From Desulfitobacterium_A nosdiversum (GTDB taxonomy: Bacteria; Bacillota; Desulfitobacteriia; Desulfitobacteriales; Desulfitobacteriaceae): 64,000 nt of DNA. A model generated the notes under the pieces. That model ran no database searches. It was given only the letters and a program-made list of their open reading frames with translations, and was not told the DNA's origin. The position numbers were made by a program, and so were the translations under genes. The stretch lies in assembly GCF_049860565.1 (NCBI RefSeq), contig NZ_CP172056.1, positions 4,092,001-4,156,000 of the forward strand. Direction: 5' to 3'. The stretch's first letter is position 1. The number at the start of each line of letters is the position of its first letter. Positions 16,257-23,844 of this stretch are shown here, piece by piece.

Positions 16257-16784
16257 TTACTTCTTATGCCCAACATTCTGATGACAGGTTAAACATGAAA
16301 CATTATCACTAAGAATTTTGGAGTGATCCATTTTAGGAGCTAAGGGACCCGTCTTTTGTCTAATATCTTTAGCCTGAGGATAGTCTTGAGTTCGGTTACC
16401 CGTATGACAGGAAATACACGTGGCGACATTAAACCTAGCTACAATTTTATCCGGAACTTGATCCGTAGCCTGTAGATACACTTCATGAAGTCCGCCGATT
16501 TTACGCTTGACATACCCTACGGTTCCGGGATCTGCATGGCAATTTAAGCATTCCACTTGATTATGAGGGCCTGCACTCCAAGCTGTTACCTGTGGCTTAA
16601 TTTGGTGACAGCTGGCGCAAAAATCGGGTTTTGAAGTATAGTGCATTCCTACGGTTGCAGCTATTGCTAACAAAGCGAGACTTGAAAACGTAATTAAAAA
16701 GATCTTTTTAAATTTTGGGCTTACCCCCTTTGCCGTGTTTTTTGTTTCATTCACGAGTTCCAACTTTTGCTCTTCGTTCGCCAA
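16257..16784 (-). CDS. NapC/NrfH-like tetraheme membrane cytochrome c
   Basis: A 175-residue protein with one N-terminal membrane helix (about residues 26-48) and four CxxCH heme sites: CASCH, CLNCH, CISCH and CLTCH. This is the plan of the NapC/NirT/NrfH quinol dehydrogenases that oxidise menaquinol at the outer face of the membrane and reduce terminal reductases. It offers NosZ a second electron route besides the cytochrome b complex. The start is a TTG at 16782-16784 preceded by GGAGTGGAAGAGA. The 83-bp gap to DUF4418 and 176-bp gap to the cytochrome c gene are the largest within the cluster. Confidence 0.9.
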   Translation of the reverse strand: MANEEQKLELVNETKNTAKGVSPKFKKIFLITFSSLALLAIAATVGMHYTSKPDFCASCHQIKPQVTAWSAGPHNQVECLNCHADPGTVGYVKRKIGGLHEVYLQATDQVPDKIVARFNVATCISCHTGNRTQDYPQAKDIRQKTGPLAPKMDHSKILSDNVSCLTCHQNVGHKK

Positions 16785-16960
16785 TCTCTTCCACTCCTTA
16801 AACTCTCTCTACATCCACATAAATCGTAATCTTTCTATGCAACGTCTTAGTTTTTTAAATTGATTGAAGAGGGAGCCAGTTACCTAACTCCCTAAGCCCC
16901 CAAATTTTTGTTTATAAAAATTATCAGTGTTAGGCCGCCTAATGCGATGATGCTTTCAGC

Positions 16961-17389
16961 TTACTTCTTCAGATCAGCTACAAATTGGGCGACAGCGTTT
17001 AACTCATCATTACTGAGCGTTCCTTCATAGCCCATCATTCCCTTGTTCATATTTCCCTTTTTCGTAAAGTCGAGGACGGTTGCTTTATCTCTTTTTTTGT
17101 CATTAAGGGCTAGAGCTGATCCTCCTTTTCCGTCCTCTCCATGGCAGCTTGCACAATTTTTAGCAAAAATATCTTTTCCGCTTGCCGCAGCGGTTTGAGC
17201 ACCTGAAGCTTGTGACGCCGGAGCTTGTGTTGATGGAGTTTGAGCCGCCGGAGCTTGTTGTGCTGAAGCAGACTGCTGCGGCTGATTTGGCTGTTGTGTC
17301 GACGCAGTGGATGAACCGCAGCCGGCAGTAATGGCAACAGTACCTAAAATTAAAGTGACAAGCAATCCTCTTTTAACCCTGTTTTTCAT
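16961..17389 (-). CDS. lipoprotein monoheme cytochrome c
   Basis: The 142-residue precursor has a lipobox (ITAGCG), a long Gln/Ala/Ser/Pro-rich linker (about residues 30-70), then a class I cytochrome c domain with one heme site CASCH in NCASCHGEDGKGG and a C-terminal methionine-rich loop (KGNMNKGMMGYEG) supplying the axial ligand. It should be anchored on the outer face of the membrane and shuttle electrons between the cytochrome b/c complex and NosZ. The flexible linker is typical for Gram-positive membrane-anchored cytochromes. It lies in the middle of the nos cluster in the same direction as its neighbours. Confidence 0.9.
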   Translation of the reverse strand: MKNRVKRGLLVTLILGTVAITAGCGSSTASTQQPNQPQQSASAQQAPAAQTPSTQAPASQASGAQTAAASGKDIFAKNCASCHGEDGKGGSALALNDKKRDKATVLDFTKKGNMNKGMMGYEGTLSNDELNAVAQFVADLKK

Positions 17390-17419
17390 TCAATATTTAC
17401 CTCCAAAATTTTGTTTGTA

Positions 17420-18571
17420 TCATTCTCCTTGGCGAATCGCATCATAAGGATCAAGTTTTAAGATCTGCCAAAGAGGGAATACCGCCGCCATTCCGCCCAT
17501 AATAAGTGCACATAAAATTCCGCTCATTGCTACAACAAGTTGATAGGTAAATGGCGGAGCTTGAAACACAAATCCAGGAGCATTCATAAAGCGAACCACA
17601 ACATAAAATGCAAGAATTCCCAACACCAGGCCCAATAAGGCACCCATTAAAGCAAGAATAAATGCCTCGCCATAAATCAATTTTGAAATCTGGCGTTTCG
17701 TTGCTCCCATAGCCTGGAAAAGACCTAAATCTCGTTTTTGTTCATGAACGGACAGATTAAACATTGAGCCCAGAATGAGCATCATCGCAGCGAGAATGAA
17801 GATTCCCGCATAAAGCAGACTCTTTCCTTTCAATATCCCCGTCAATTGCGAGCTCAGCGTATTGCTCATTTCCGTCCGTGTAATGACTTCAATTTGGGCA
17901 ACATTCGTTTGTAATATATTTGCATACTGGTCTAAGGGAACATCACGTTGAGTTTTTACACTCATCCAGGAGTAGCCTTTGCTTATCTCCTCTTTTGTGT
18001 AGGGCTTAAACACGGAGGTATCAAGATAGCTTCCCGATTCGTCCATAATGCCCGCTATTTGGTAACTCTGTTCCCCCAGAGTCAATTTATCTCCAACCTT
18101 TAAAGGGCTACCCGTTCGATTGATAAGATTTTTCCCGATAATAACCTGATCTTGTTCCTGATTTCCCTGAAGAGGATTCATAAGCCAAGGTTTGACGGTA
18201 AAGTCTGTTTGGGGATCATATCCAAGTAAGGTTGCCTTCTGATCCCCGATCGAATAATTTCCAAGATAAACTTGAGGAGAAATCGCCTCAACCCCCGCAA
18301 TTTTTTGAATCTCCGGCAAAGCTTTAAGGGGTATTTTCCCTTCATGTGCAGGTCCTTGAGTGGCCTGTTCAAGTCCGCCTTCTTTCGCTCCCATGGGAAG
18401 AATAGCAAGGTCTGCACCCATACGGGAACTATTCATCTCGATGGCCTGCCCCATGGATTGGCTAAAATTAAGAATGATATACAGCGCACCTGTCGCAATC
18501 AGCAACGCCAAAATAATGATGCTATTCTTACCCATCCGTCCTTTAATGGATGCTGCAATCAAATCGAGCAT
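17420..18571 (-). CDS. FtsX/MacB-type permease 2 of the nos cluster
   Basis: A MacB/FtsX permease of about 383 residues with one N-terminal helix, a large outer domain and three C-terminal helices (LYAGIFILAAMMLILGSMF, then two more). It shares MGADLAILPMGAK and LLGYDPQTDF with permeases 1 and 3 but has no CC pair at the site where those two do. I prefer ATG 18571 (GGGGG eight bases upstream) because the N-terminus then aligns with the other permeases; ATG 18604 overlaps the preceding BNR gene stop. No ATPase of its own is adjacent, so it may pair with one of the two cluster ATPases, perhaps as a heterodimer. Confidence 0.83.
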   Translation of the reverse strand: MLDLIAASIKGRMGKNSIIILALLIATGALYIILNFSQSMGQAIEMNSSRMGADLAILPMGAKEGGLEQATQGPAHEGKIPLKALPEIQKIAGVEAISPQVYLGNYSIGDQKATLLGYDPQTDFTVKPWLMNPLQGNQEQDQVIIGKNLINRTGSPLKVGDKLTLGEQSYQIAGIMDESGSYLDTSVFKPYTKEEISKGYSWMSVKTQRDVPLDQYANILQTNVAQIEVITRTEMSNTLSSQLTGILKGKSLLYAGIFILAAMMLILGSMFNLSVHEQKRDLGLFQAMGATKRQISKLIYGEAFILALMGALLGLVLGILAFYVVVRFMNAPGFVFQAPPFTYQLVVAMSGILCALIMGGMAAVFPLWQILKLDPYDAIRQGE

Positions 18572-18593
18572 GTTTTTTTCCCCCAATGACGGT

Positions 18594-19772
18594 TTACCAA
18601 GCATATTTCTGTTTTTCTTTTCCTTTGCGGCGTTTGCGTAATATCAACCAAATGACTAAACCGACGAGAATGGCTCCCGCTGTACCTCCGGCAGTCCACC
18701 AGACCCATTTGGGAATGACCGATATTTTAGCCTTTAAGCTATTCCATTCTTGGTCGGTATACGTATAAATACCGTTCGGTGTTCCGGATAAAAGAAGCGG
18801 CGCATCCTTCTGCGGGATAAGAACGAGCGCATGCAGAAATTCGTTGGCCAGTCCGGCATTAATATCCGTCCAATTTATCCCGCCATCGATGCTTCGATAT
18901 ATTCCTCCTAATGTCGAAGCATAAACGACATTTGAGTTTTGCGGATACCGAACTAGCCGGAATATGGTGACACTGCTCAACGCCTTTGAAGCTTGCCAAT
19001 GTGCTCCGCCATCATTCGTGTAAAACACTCCGCCGTAAACATCGCCCACATATAAATCGGTCGGCGTTACCGCATTATAGGTTCCCGCAATGATACGCTC
19101 CGGATTTTTGGGATCAATGGATAAGGTAAAAATACTCAAGGAGGGCAACCCTGTATTGATGTCTTTCCAGCTCACTCCGCCATTGGTGCTCTTAAACACA
19201 CCGTCATTGCCCGTAGCAGCATACACGGTTGAAGGATCCTGAGGATTAAAAGCAATATCATTGACGTTGGTATACGGTTTAAAACCCGAGGTAGGCGACC
19301 ATTTACTTCCTGCATTGCTCGTGATGCAAACTCCGCCTTTAATTCCCGCATAGAGCGTATTGGAATCCTTTGGGTGAAAAACAAGAGTCCGCACGTTTAA
19401 CGTAGGCAACCCGTCATTTTGAGCGACCCAGGTTTCTCCGCCATCTACCGATTTAAAAATACCTTCCCCGTCATAGCATACAAAAATGTTTTTACTATTC
19501 GTTGGATTAATCGCAATCGACGTGGCTTCACTTGCCGGCAGGCCTTTGTTTATTGAATGCCAGGTTGTCCCTGAATCCGAACTCATTTGCAGGCCCTGGG
19601 TTGTAGCAGCATAGAGTGTCTCTGAACGTGCCGGGTCAACAGCAAGATCCATAATTCCTACCTTTTCTAAAGCGAGTTGACTCCAGCTATTCGTATTCGC
19701 CAAAACCTGACTTGGAAAGATTGCTGTCATCATAAATAGACTTATTAATAGGAGCCCCATCAGTTTTTTCAT
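18594..19772 (-). CDS. BNR/Asp-box beta-propeller, secreted and membrane-anchored
   Basis: A 392-residue protein with a signal peptide (cut near VLANT), at least six repeats of the form SxDxGxTWxxxNxGLP (for example SSDSGTTWHSINKGLP and SVDGGETWVAQNDGLP), one C-terminal membrane helix (about 360-380) and a basic tail ending RKRRKGKEKQKYAW. Such Asp-box propellers resemble Ycf48/sortilin-type folds that help assemble metalloproteins. It thus faces outward, anchored at its C-terminus. By position it could stand in for NosD, the outer beta-helix protein of ordinary nos clusters, though it is a different fold. Function is inferred only. Confidence 0.85.
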   Translation of the reverse strand: MKKLMGLLLISLFMMTAIFPSQVLANTNSWSQLALEKVGIMDLAVDPARSETLYAATTQGLQMSSDSGTTWHSINKGLPASEATSIAINPTNSKNIFVCYDGEGIFKSVDGGETWVAQNDGLPTLNVRTLVFHPKDSNTLYAGIKGGVCITSNAGSKWSPTSGFKPYTNVNDIAFNPQDPSTVYAATGNDGVFKSTNGGVSWKDINTGLPSLSIFTLSIDPKNPERIIAGTYNAVTPTDLYVGDVYGGVFYTNDGGAHWQASKALSSVTIFRLVRYPQNSNVVYASTLGGIYRSIDGGINWTDINAGLANEFLHALVLIPQKDAPLLLSGTPNGIYTYTDQEWNSLKAKISVIPKWVWWTAGGTAGAILVGLVIWLILRKRRKGKEKQKYAW

Positions 19773-19787
19773 GTATCTTCCTCTTCT

Positions 19788-20210
19788 TTACGGATTAGTA
19801 ATTTTCCAAGCTCGATTTTCCCAGACGAGGTTAAAGGTTCCCTCACCTTTGTATTTACCAAAATCCGTGGTTACAGCATAGGAAACCTTAACAACTGCCG
19901 TTTTCGCCTTTTTATCTACTATTGACTCAACAGGCTTGATTTCCATATCTTTGCCGTAATTATTCACTCGGTCCGTAAATTGTTTAATGGTCTCATGGTA
20001 TTGGGTTGAACTCGCCAGTTGATATGCATTCTGATAATCCTTTTGGTGAATGGCGGTAAAGTACTTATTGACGACCGTTTCGGGGGGATCCCAATTCGTC
20101 GTGAGAAGAAAATATCCTCCAACTCCGGCAAGTATGACCACAACAAGCCCTGCCAGCCACAAGCCCCATTTTTCTTTAAGTTTTAAATTAAGTTTTAGAT
20201 TAAATTTCAA
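19788..20210 (-). CDS. membrane-anchored NTF2-like (DUF4878-type) protein
   Basis: A 140-residue protein with an N-terminal membrane helix (about residues 15-37) and an outer domain ETVVNKYFTAIHQKDYQNAYQLAS ... NLVWENRAWKITNP, the pattern of NTF2-like/DUF4878 domains that pack as small cones and often act as accessory folds. It overlaps the ABC ATPase gene by four bases and precedes the BNR propeller by 15 bp. No metal-binding residues stand out. A role as partner of the ABC transporter or the propeller is suggested by the tight gene packing only. Confidence 0.75.
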   Translation of the reverse strand: MKFNLKLNLKLKEKWGLWLAGLVVVILAGVGGYFLLTTNWDPPETVVNKYFTAIHQKDYQNAYQLASSTQYHETIKQFTDRVNNYGKDMEIKPVESIVDKKAKTAVVKVSYAVTTDFGKYKGEGTFNLVWENRAWKITNP

Positions 20211-20896
20211 ATTAGCTCTCCCCCTTTTTCATAAGGGGTCAATACACCGTTTCTCATCGTCATGACTTTATTCCCAATATGGGCATAGTCTAAGGCGTGG
20301 GTCACCATAACAATCGTCGTTCCTTGCTCGTTGATCTTTTTAAAGAGCTGCATTATGGCTTGTTCCGTTTTTTCATCCAGGTCCCCGGTGGGTTCATCAA
20401 TAAAGAGTACATCCGGTTTATTGATCAGAGAGCGGGCAATGGCCACTCGCCGTTGCTGCCCACCCGAAAGCTGGCTTGGAAATGACTGCTCTTTATCCGA
20501 AATCTCAACCGTCTCTAAAAGTTGACGCGCTCTATTCTGATCTTCGAGAGTTGGACGTTTTCCGCCAAAAGAGAGCGGTAAAAGCAGATTATCGATAACT
20601 CGAAGTGTTGGAATGAGACTTGCGAACTGAAAAATAAAACCGAACTTTTCGTTTCTGACCCGGGCAAGTTCAGGCTCTGATAAAGTCCAGAGGTCGATTC
20701 CATCCATAAGGACTTTGCCCGTTGTCGGTCGCGTCAACCCTCCCATCACACTGATCAGCGTTGTTTTCCCGCTGCCTGAGCGACCGGTGAAAATTAAGAA
20801 GTCACCTTGGGCTACTTCGAGATTGATATTTTCAAAGGCCTTAACGGTTTGGTTTTTGTCCTGATAAATTTTAGAAAGATTTTCAACAGTGATCAT
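20207..20896 (-). CDS. MacB/LolD-type ABC transporter ATPase 1 of the nos cluster
   Basis: A 229-residue ABC ATPase with Walker A GRSGSGKTT, signature LSGGQQRRVAIARSL and Walker B LFIDEPTGDLD, all intact. It belongs to the MacB/LolD/FtsE group and pairs with FtsX-type permease 1 two bases upstream. In ordinary nos clusters NosF and NosY form the ABC transporter acting with NosD; here this MacB-type pair occupies the equivalent place. It is translationally coupled on both sides (2-bp gap before, 4-bp overlap after). Confidence 0.9.
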   Translation of the reverse strand: MITVENLSKIYQDKNQTVKAFENINLEVAQGDFLIFTGRSGSGKTTLISVMGGLTRPTTGKVLMDGIDLWTLSEPELARVRNEKFGFIFQFASLIPTLRVIDNLLLPLSFGGKRPTLEDQNRARQLLETVEISDKEQSFPSQLSGGQQRRVAIARSLINKPDVLFIDEPTGDLDEKTEQAIMQLFKKINEQGTTIVMVTHALDYAHIGNKVMTMRNGVLTPYEKGGELI

Positions 20897-20898
20897 TC

Positions 20899-22107
20899 TT
20901 ATTTTCCTCCCCGGATTGCTTGCAGAGGTTCAAGTCTACTTATTTGCAGCGCAGCATAAAACCCGCCTAAAATACCCATGAAAACAGTAGCCAGCAAACC
21001 TAGACCAACAGCACCCGCGAAATAGCTCCAGTGCGGCCAGATATAGAGATTCCCCATGAATTTCCCGAGAAAATCACGTGCAAAATAGATGCCTAAGCTG
21101 CTGCCTAATAAGCCGATAATTCCGCCGATTCCTGAGATCAATCCGCTTTCCGTTAAAATCATGCGGAAAATGTATCGACGGTTAGCCCCCATTGCTCCCA
21201 TTAACCCGAATTCTCGAATCCGTTGCTGAATCGAAAGGGTAAACAGGATACTGACGAGGAACAGCGCGACTAACCCAAGAATTCCGCCGACAACTCCCAA
21301 TGTATTGGATAAATGGCTTAACTGCTGCTCAAGGTTGCGCGTCAGTTCATTCGAAGGGATAACATCAACCTCTGGAATTGCTTGGGAAATCGTTTTGGCA
21401 ACAGTCAGAGGATTTTGTCCGGGTGCCGCTTGAGCAAGTACAACGGAAATTTGGTTGGATTTAACAGCTACCGGATAGAGCGGACTCCCCTGAACAAGTT
21501 TCAAGGCCGTGTCCATTGGCATGAAAACAGTGTAGTCCGTACCCAAGCCCGTCGGTTCTAAAATACCCGCTACCGAGAATGACTTGCCTAAGAAGATCAG
21601 GGTTTGGCCAATCGCTTTTGTCGGAATACCCACAACGCTCGATATGACCCTGGCACCGACAATAATCTGATTGGGTTCAAGCTGCCCTTTGATGTTATTG
21701 AGCAACCAAGGTTTAATTGTAAAATCTTTATTCGGGTCATACCCTACCATGTGAACCATGGAAATGCAGCAAGGAGAATCCAAACTTCGAAGATAGAGCT
21801 GCGATGCAGTCCCCTTGACTCCGGAAACACGCGCTACTTTTTCTTCGACCGATTTGTCCATATAAAAGGTTGATGGTGTGCCGGAGATTAAAGATGTCTT
21901 GGCACTTGCCGCTTGCCCTTTAGGTACGATAATGAGATCGGCTCCCAAGCGTTTTTGCACGACACCCAGAGTATCCTGCACTCCGCGAGCAAGTACCGCC
22001 GCTCCGAGCAAAGTGCTCGAAGCGAGGGTAATGCTTAGGACCATCACCAATGTTCGGAACAAGTTTCTCCGTAAGTTTTGCTTAGCGAGATAAAGTGTAA
22101 TGCCCAT
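20899..22107 (-). CDS. FtsX/MacB-type permease 1 of the nos cluster, with CC motif
   Basis: A 402-residue permease with an N-terminal helix (about 17-40), an outer domain to about residue 275 and three C-terminal helices. It shares LGADLIIVPKG and VGYDPNKDF with the other two permeases. Cys113-Cys114 in LDSPCCISMVHMVGYDP form a vicinal pair next to two methionines and a histidine, an arrangement well suited to Cu(I). Permease 3 has a CC pair at the equivalent place; permease 2 does not. It is followed after 2 bp by its ATPase and preceded by a YtkA-like lipoprotein. Confidence 0.87.
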   Translation of the reverse strand: MGITLYLAKQNLRRNLFRTLVMVLSITLASSTLLGAAVLARGVQDTLGVVQKRLGADLIIVPKGQAASAKTSLISGTPSTFYMDKSVEEKVARVSGVKGTASQLYLRSLDSPCCISMVHMVGYDPNKDFTIKPWLLNNIKGQLEPNQIIVGARVISSVVGIPTKAIGQTLIFLGKSFSVAGILEPTGLGTDYTVFMPMDTALKLVQGSPLYPVAVKSNQISVVLAQAAPGQNPLTVAKTISQAIPEVDVIPSNELTRNLEQQLSHLSNTLGVVGGILGLVALFLVSILFTLSIQQRIREFGLMGAMGANRRYIFRMILTESGLISGIGGIIGLLGSSLGIYFARDFLGKFMGNLYIWPHWSYFAGAVGLGLLATVFMGILGGFYAALQISRLEPLQAIRGGK

Positions 22108-22148
22108 GATTTTAGTCCTCTTACTTTAAACTTTGATGTTACTGTCAT

Positions 22149-22559
22149 CTACTGATTGATGGTAAAGTCCAGCGGAACCTTAACGGCAGGTTCACTTCCC
22201 TGATGTATACTCAGCTCAACTCTCCATTGACCTCCATGGGGTATTTGGAGAAGACTTGTATATTGATCTCCATCCCCATTAAAATCAATCTTTTGAGGAT
22301 ATCCCTGCATGACCATCGAAGGCATAGAAAGCTCGCCTTCGATGGTCAGATTCTTGACCGGTTTTCCTTGTGAATCCATGACCTTGAGGATCACAGGATT
22401 CGCACCGGGAATTTTATTGGTAACCATAGAAATCTTTAAACCGTTGACTTCTTTATTCATTTCGACCCTTGGCTCCTGGTTTTGTGCAGTCGTTCCGCAG
22501 CCCATCAAAAACAACGCCAGCACAAAAAGCATCGTCAGAAATAAAGTTTTCTTGTGCAT
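22149..22559 (-). CDS. YtkA/FixH-like lipoprotein
   Basis: A 136-residue lipoprotein (lipobox LFLMGCG) with an Ig-like domain resembling YtkA: VILKVMDSQGKPVKNLTIEGELSMPSMVMQGYP followed by LQIPHGGQWRVELSI. YtkA-like domains occur near cytochrome oxidase and copper-trafficking genes, and the Met-rich MPSMVMQGYP loop could bind copper. It lies between the cytochrome genes and the first FtsX permease. No NosL (the usual copper chaperone lipoprotein) is seen in this cluster, so this protein may fill that place. The functional part is inference. Confidence 0.78.
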   Translation of the reverse strand: MHKKTLFLTMLFVLALFLMGCGTTAQNQEPRVEMNKEVNGLKISMVTNKIPGANPVILKVMDSQGKPVKNLTIEGELSMPSMVMQGYPQKIDFNGDGDQYTSLLQIPHGGQWRVELSIHQGSEPAVKVPLDFTINQ

Positions 22560-22589
22560 TTTTAGTCCCTCACATTTCGGAATGACGAA

Positions 22590-23165
22590 TTACCACCGCG
22601 GTACACTCTGAGAATTCACATCAACAAGCCACCAATACTGTGGGCTTTGATAATGAATAGCCAACCATTTGTTATCAAAGGTCGTTGTTATTTTAGAAAC
22701 TTCAGTCGGGACTTCGGAAAACGTTTTACCGAAGCCTGATTTATGGCAGGCTGTACACCCCCATATTGGAGAAGTACTCCCCGTATGAAAGGTAAATACC
22801 GAGATCAGAAGGACTGAGCCCAGCGCCACAGTCAATACAGCTGCCCGCTGCTTCTTCTTCGTCCATTTCTGATCTAAAAATGGCAGCAGGAACATTCCGC
22901 CGAAAATCAGGACCGGAATGACAACGGTTCCGATGAGTTCCTCCCAGCCCCTTAAATAACGGGTAATTTGGAAGGGGAAAAAGAATAACCAATCCGGCTG
23001 GGGAATAAAGGACGTAAACACGGGATCCGTATCTTGTTGGGCTTTCACACCAAACTTCGCCAGTAAAATCATGACGGCTAGGGTGATGATCGTCACCGCA
23101 AGATGCTTTTTGAACTGTTTAGGAAAAAAGGGTTCTAGCTCTTCTCCTTCATATTTTGTGGTCAC
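22590..23165 (-). CDS. cytochrome b6f subunit IV-like protein with C-terminal heme c
   Basis: The 191-residue protein has subunit-IV features: three hydrophobic helices and the quinone-site stretch PQPDWLFFFPFQITRYL (compare the PDWY/PEWY motif of cytochrome bc and b6f complexes). A single heme c site CTACH (residues 137-141) follows the last helix, so the protein carries its own covalent heme on the outer side. It overlaps the cytochrome b gene by four bases, and the two form a quinol:cytochrome c oxidoreductase. No Rieske protein gene is present in the window, so this is a bc-type module lacking Rieske. Confidence 0.88.
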   Translation of the reverse strand: MTTKYEGEELEPFFPKQFKKHLAVTIITLAVMILLAKFGVKAQQDTDPVFTSFIPQPDWLFFFPFQITRYLRGWEELIGTVVIPVLIFGGMFLLPFLDQKWTKKKQRAAVLTVALGSVLLISVFTFHTGSTSPIWGCTACHKSGFGKTFSEVPTEVSKITTTFDNKWLAIHYQSPQYWWLVDVNSQSVPRW

Positions 23166-23827
23166 TTCAGCTTCCTCCCCTCTCTCGGGGCTACACCGAG
23201 ACGCCGAATCAGGGCAAAATGGCTGATTAAACCTACGCAGATCAGAAGAGGCAAAATAACAACATGTGTTGCAAAATATCGAAATACCGGAATTTGATCA
23301 TTCAGTCCTGACGAAAGCAGGTAGCCATTAATCCATTGACCCAGAAGCGGAATATTTAACGCCGAGTTGCGAATGCTCAGCACTTCCCAATACGCCCGAA
23401 CATCCCAGGGAAGCAGGTAGCCTGTAATGACAAAACCTAAGGTCAATATAAGCAGCCCTTCGCCAATCCACCAAAGTCCTCTCCGCGGTTCGCGGTAGGC
23501 CTTAAAAAGGAAAACCCGAACAGCGTGAGCTATGACAAAGATAACCAGCATAAAGGCGCTCCAGCGGTGCAAGCTGCGGAAAAAATGCCCCATAAAGATC
23601 GTATTTTCAATTTGGCTTATGCTTTTCCACGCATCTTGAGCAGTCGGTATATAGAAAAAGGTAAGGTAAATTCCCGAAATGAGCTGCAGTAAGAAAAGGA
23701 GAAAAGCAATTCCTCCAAAACTGTAGGACCAGTTCACCCATTTCGGGACAGGGGAAAATAAACGTTCGACTTTACTTCTTAAAGTTAATCTTGGTTCCAA
23801 AACGTTACCCGTCTTATCCAACACCAT
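23162..23827 (-). CDS. cytochrome b6-type subunit
   Basis: A 221-residue membrane protein with four helices and the heme-ligand pairs His87/His101 (14 apart) and His188/His203 (15 apart), the spacing of b6-type rather than mitochondrial-type cytochrome b. Other hallmarks are PKWVNWSYSFGG and ITGYLLPWDVRAYWE. It should oxidise menaquinol and pass electrons via heme c of the next subunit and the lipoprotein cytochrome c to NosZ. It follows nosZ by 17 bp and overlaps the subunit-IV gene by four. Confidence 0.92.
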   Translation of the reverse strand: MVLDKTGNVLEPRLTLRSKVERLFSPVPKWVNWSYSFGGIAFLLFLLQLISGIYLTFFYIPTAQDAWKSISQIENTIFMGHFFRSLHRWSAFMLVIFVIAHAVRVFLFKAYREPRRGLWWIGEGLLILTLGFVITGYLLPWDVRAYWEVLSIRNSALNIPLLGQWINGYLLSSGLNDQIPVFRYFATHVVILPLLICVGLISHFALIRRLGVAPREGRKLK

Positions 23828-23844
23828 GAGTTACTCCTTCATCA

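Noticed and set aside
18594..19772. Calling the BNR propeller NosD
   Set aside because: NosD is a right-handed beta-helix; this protein has Asp-box propeller repeats.
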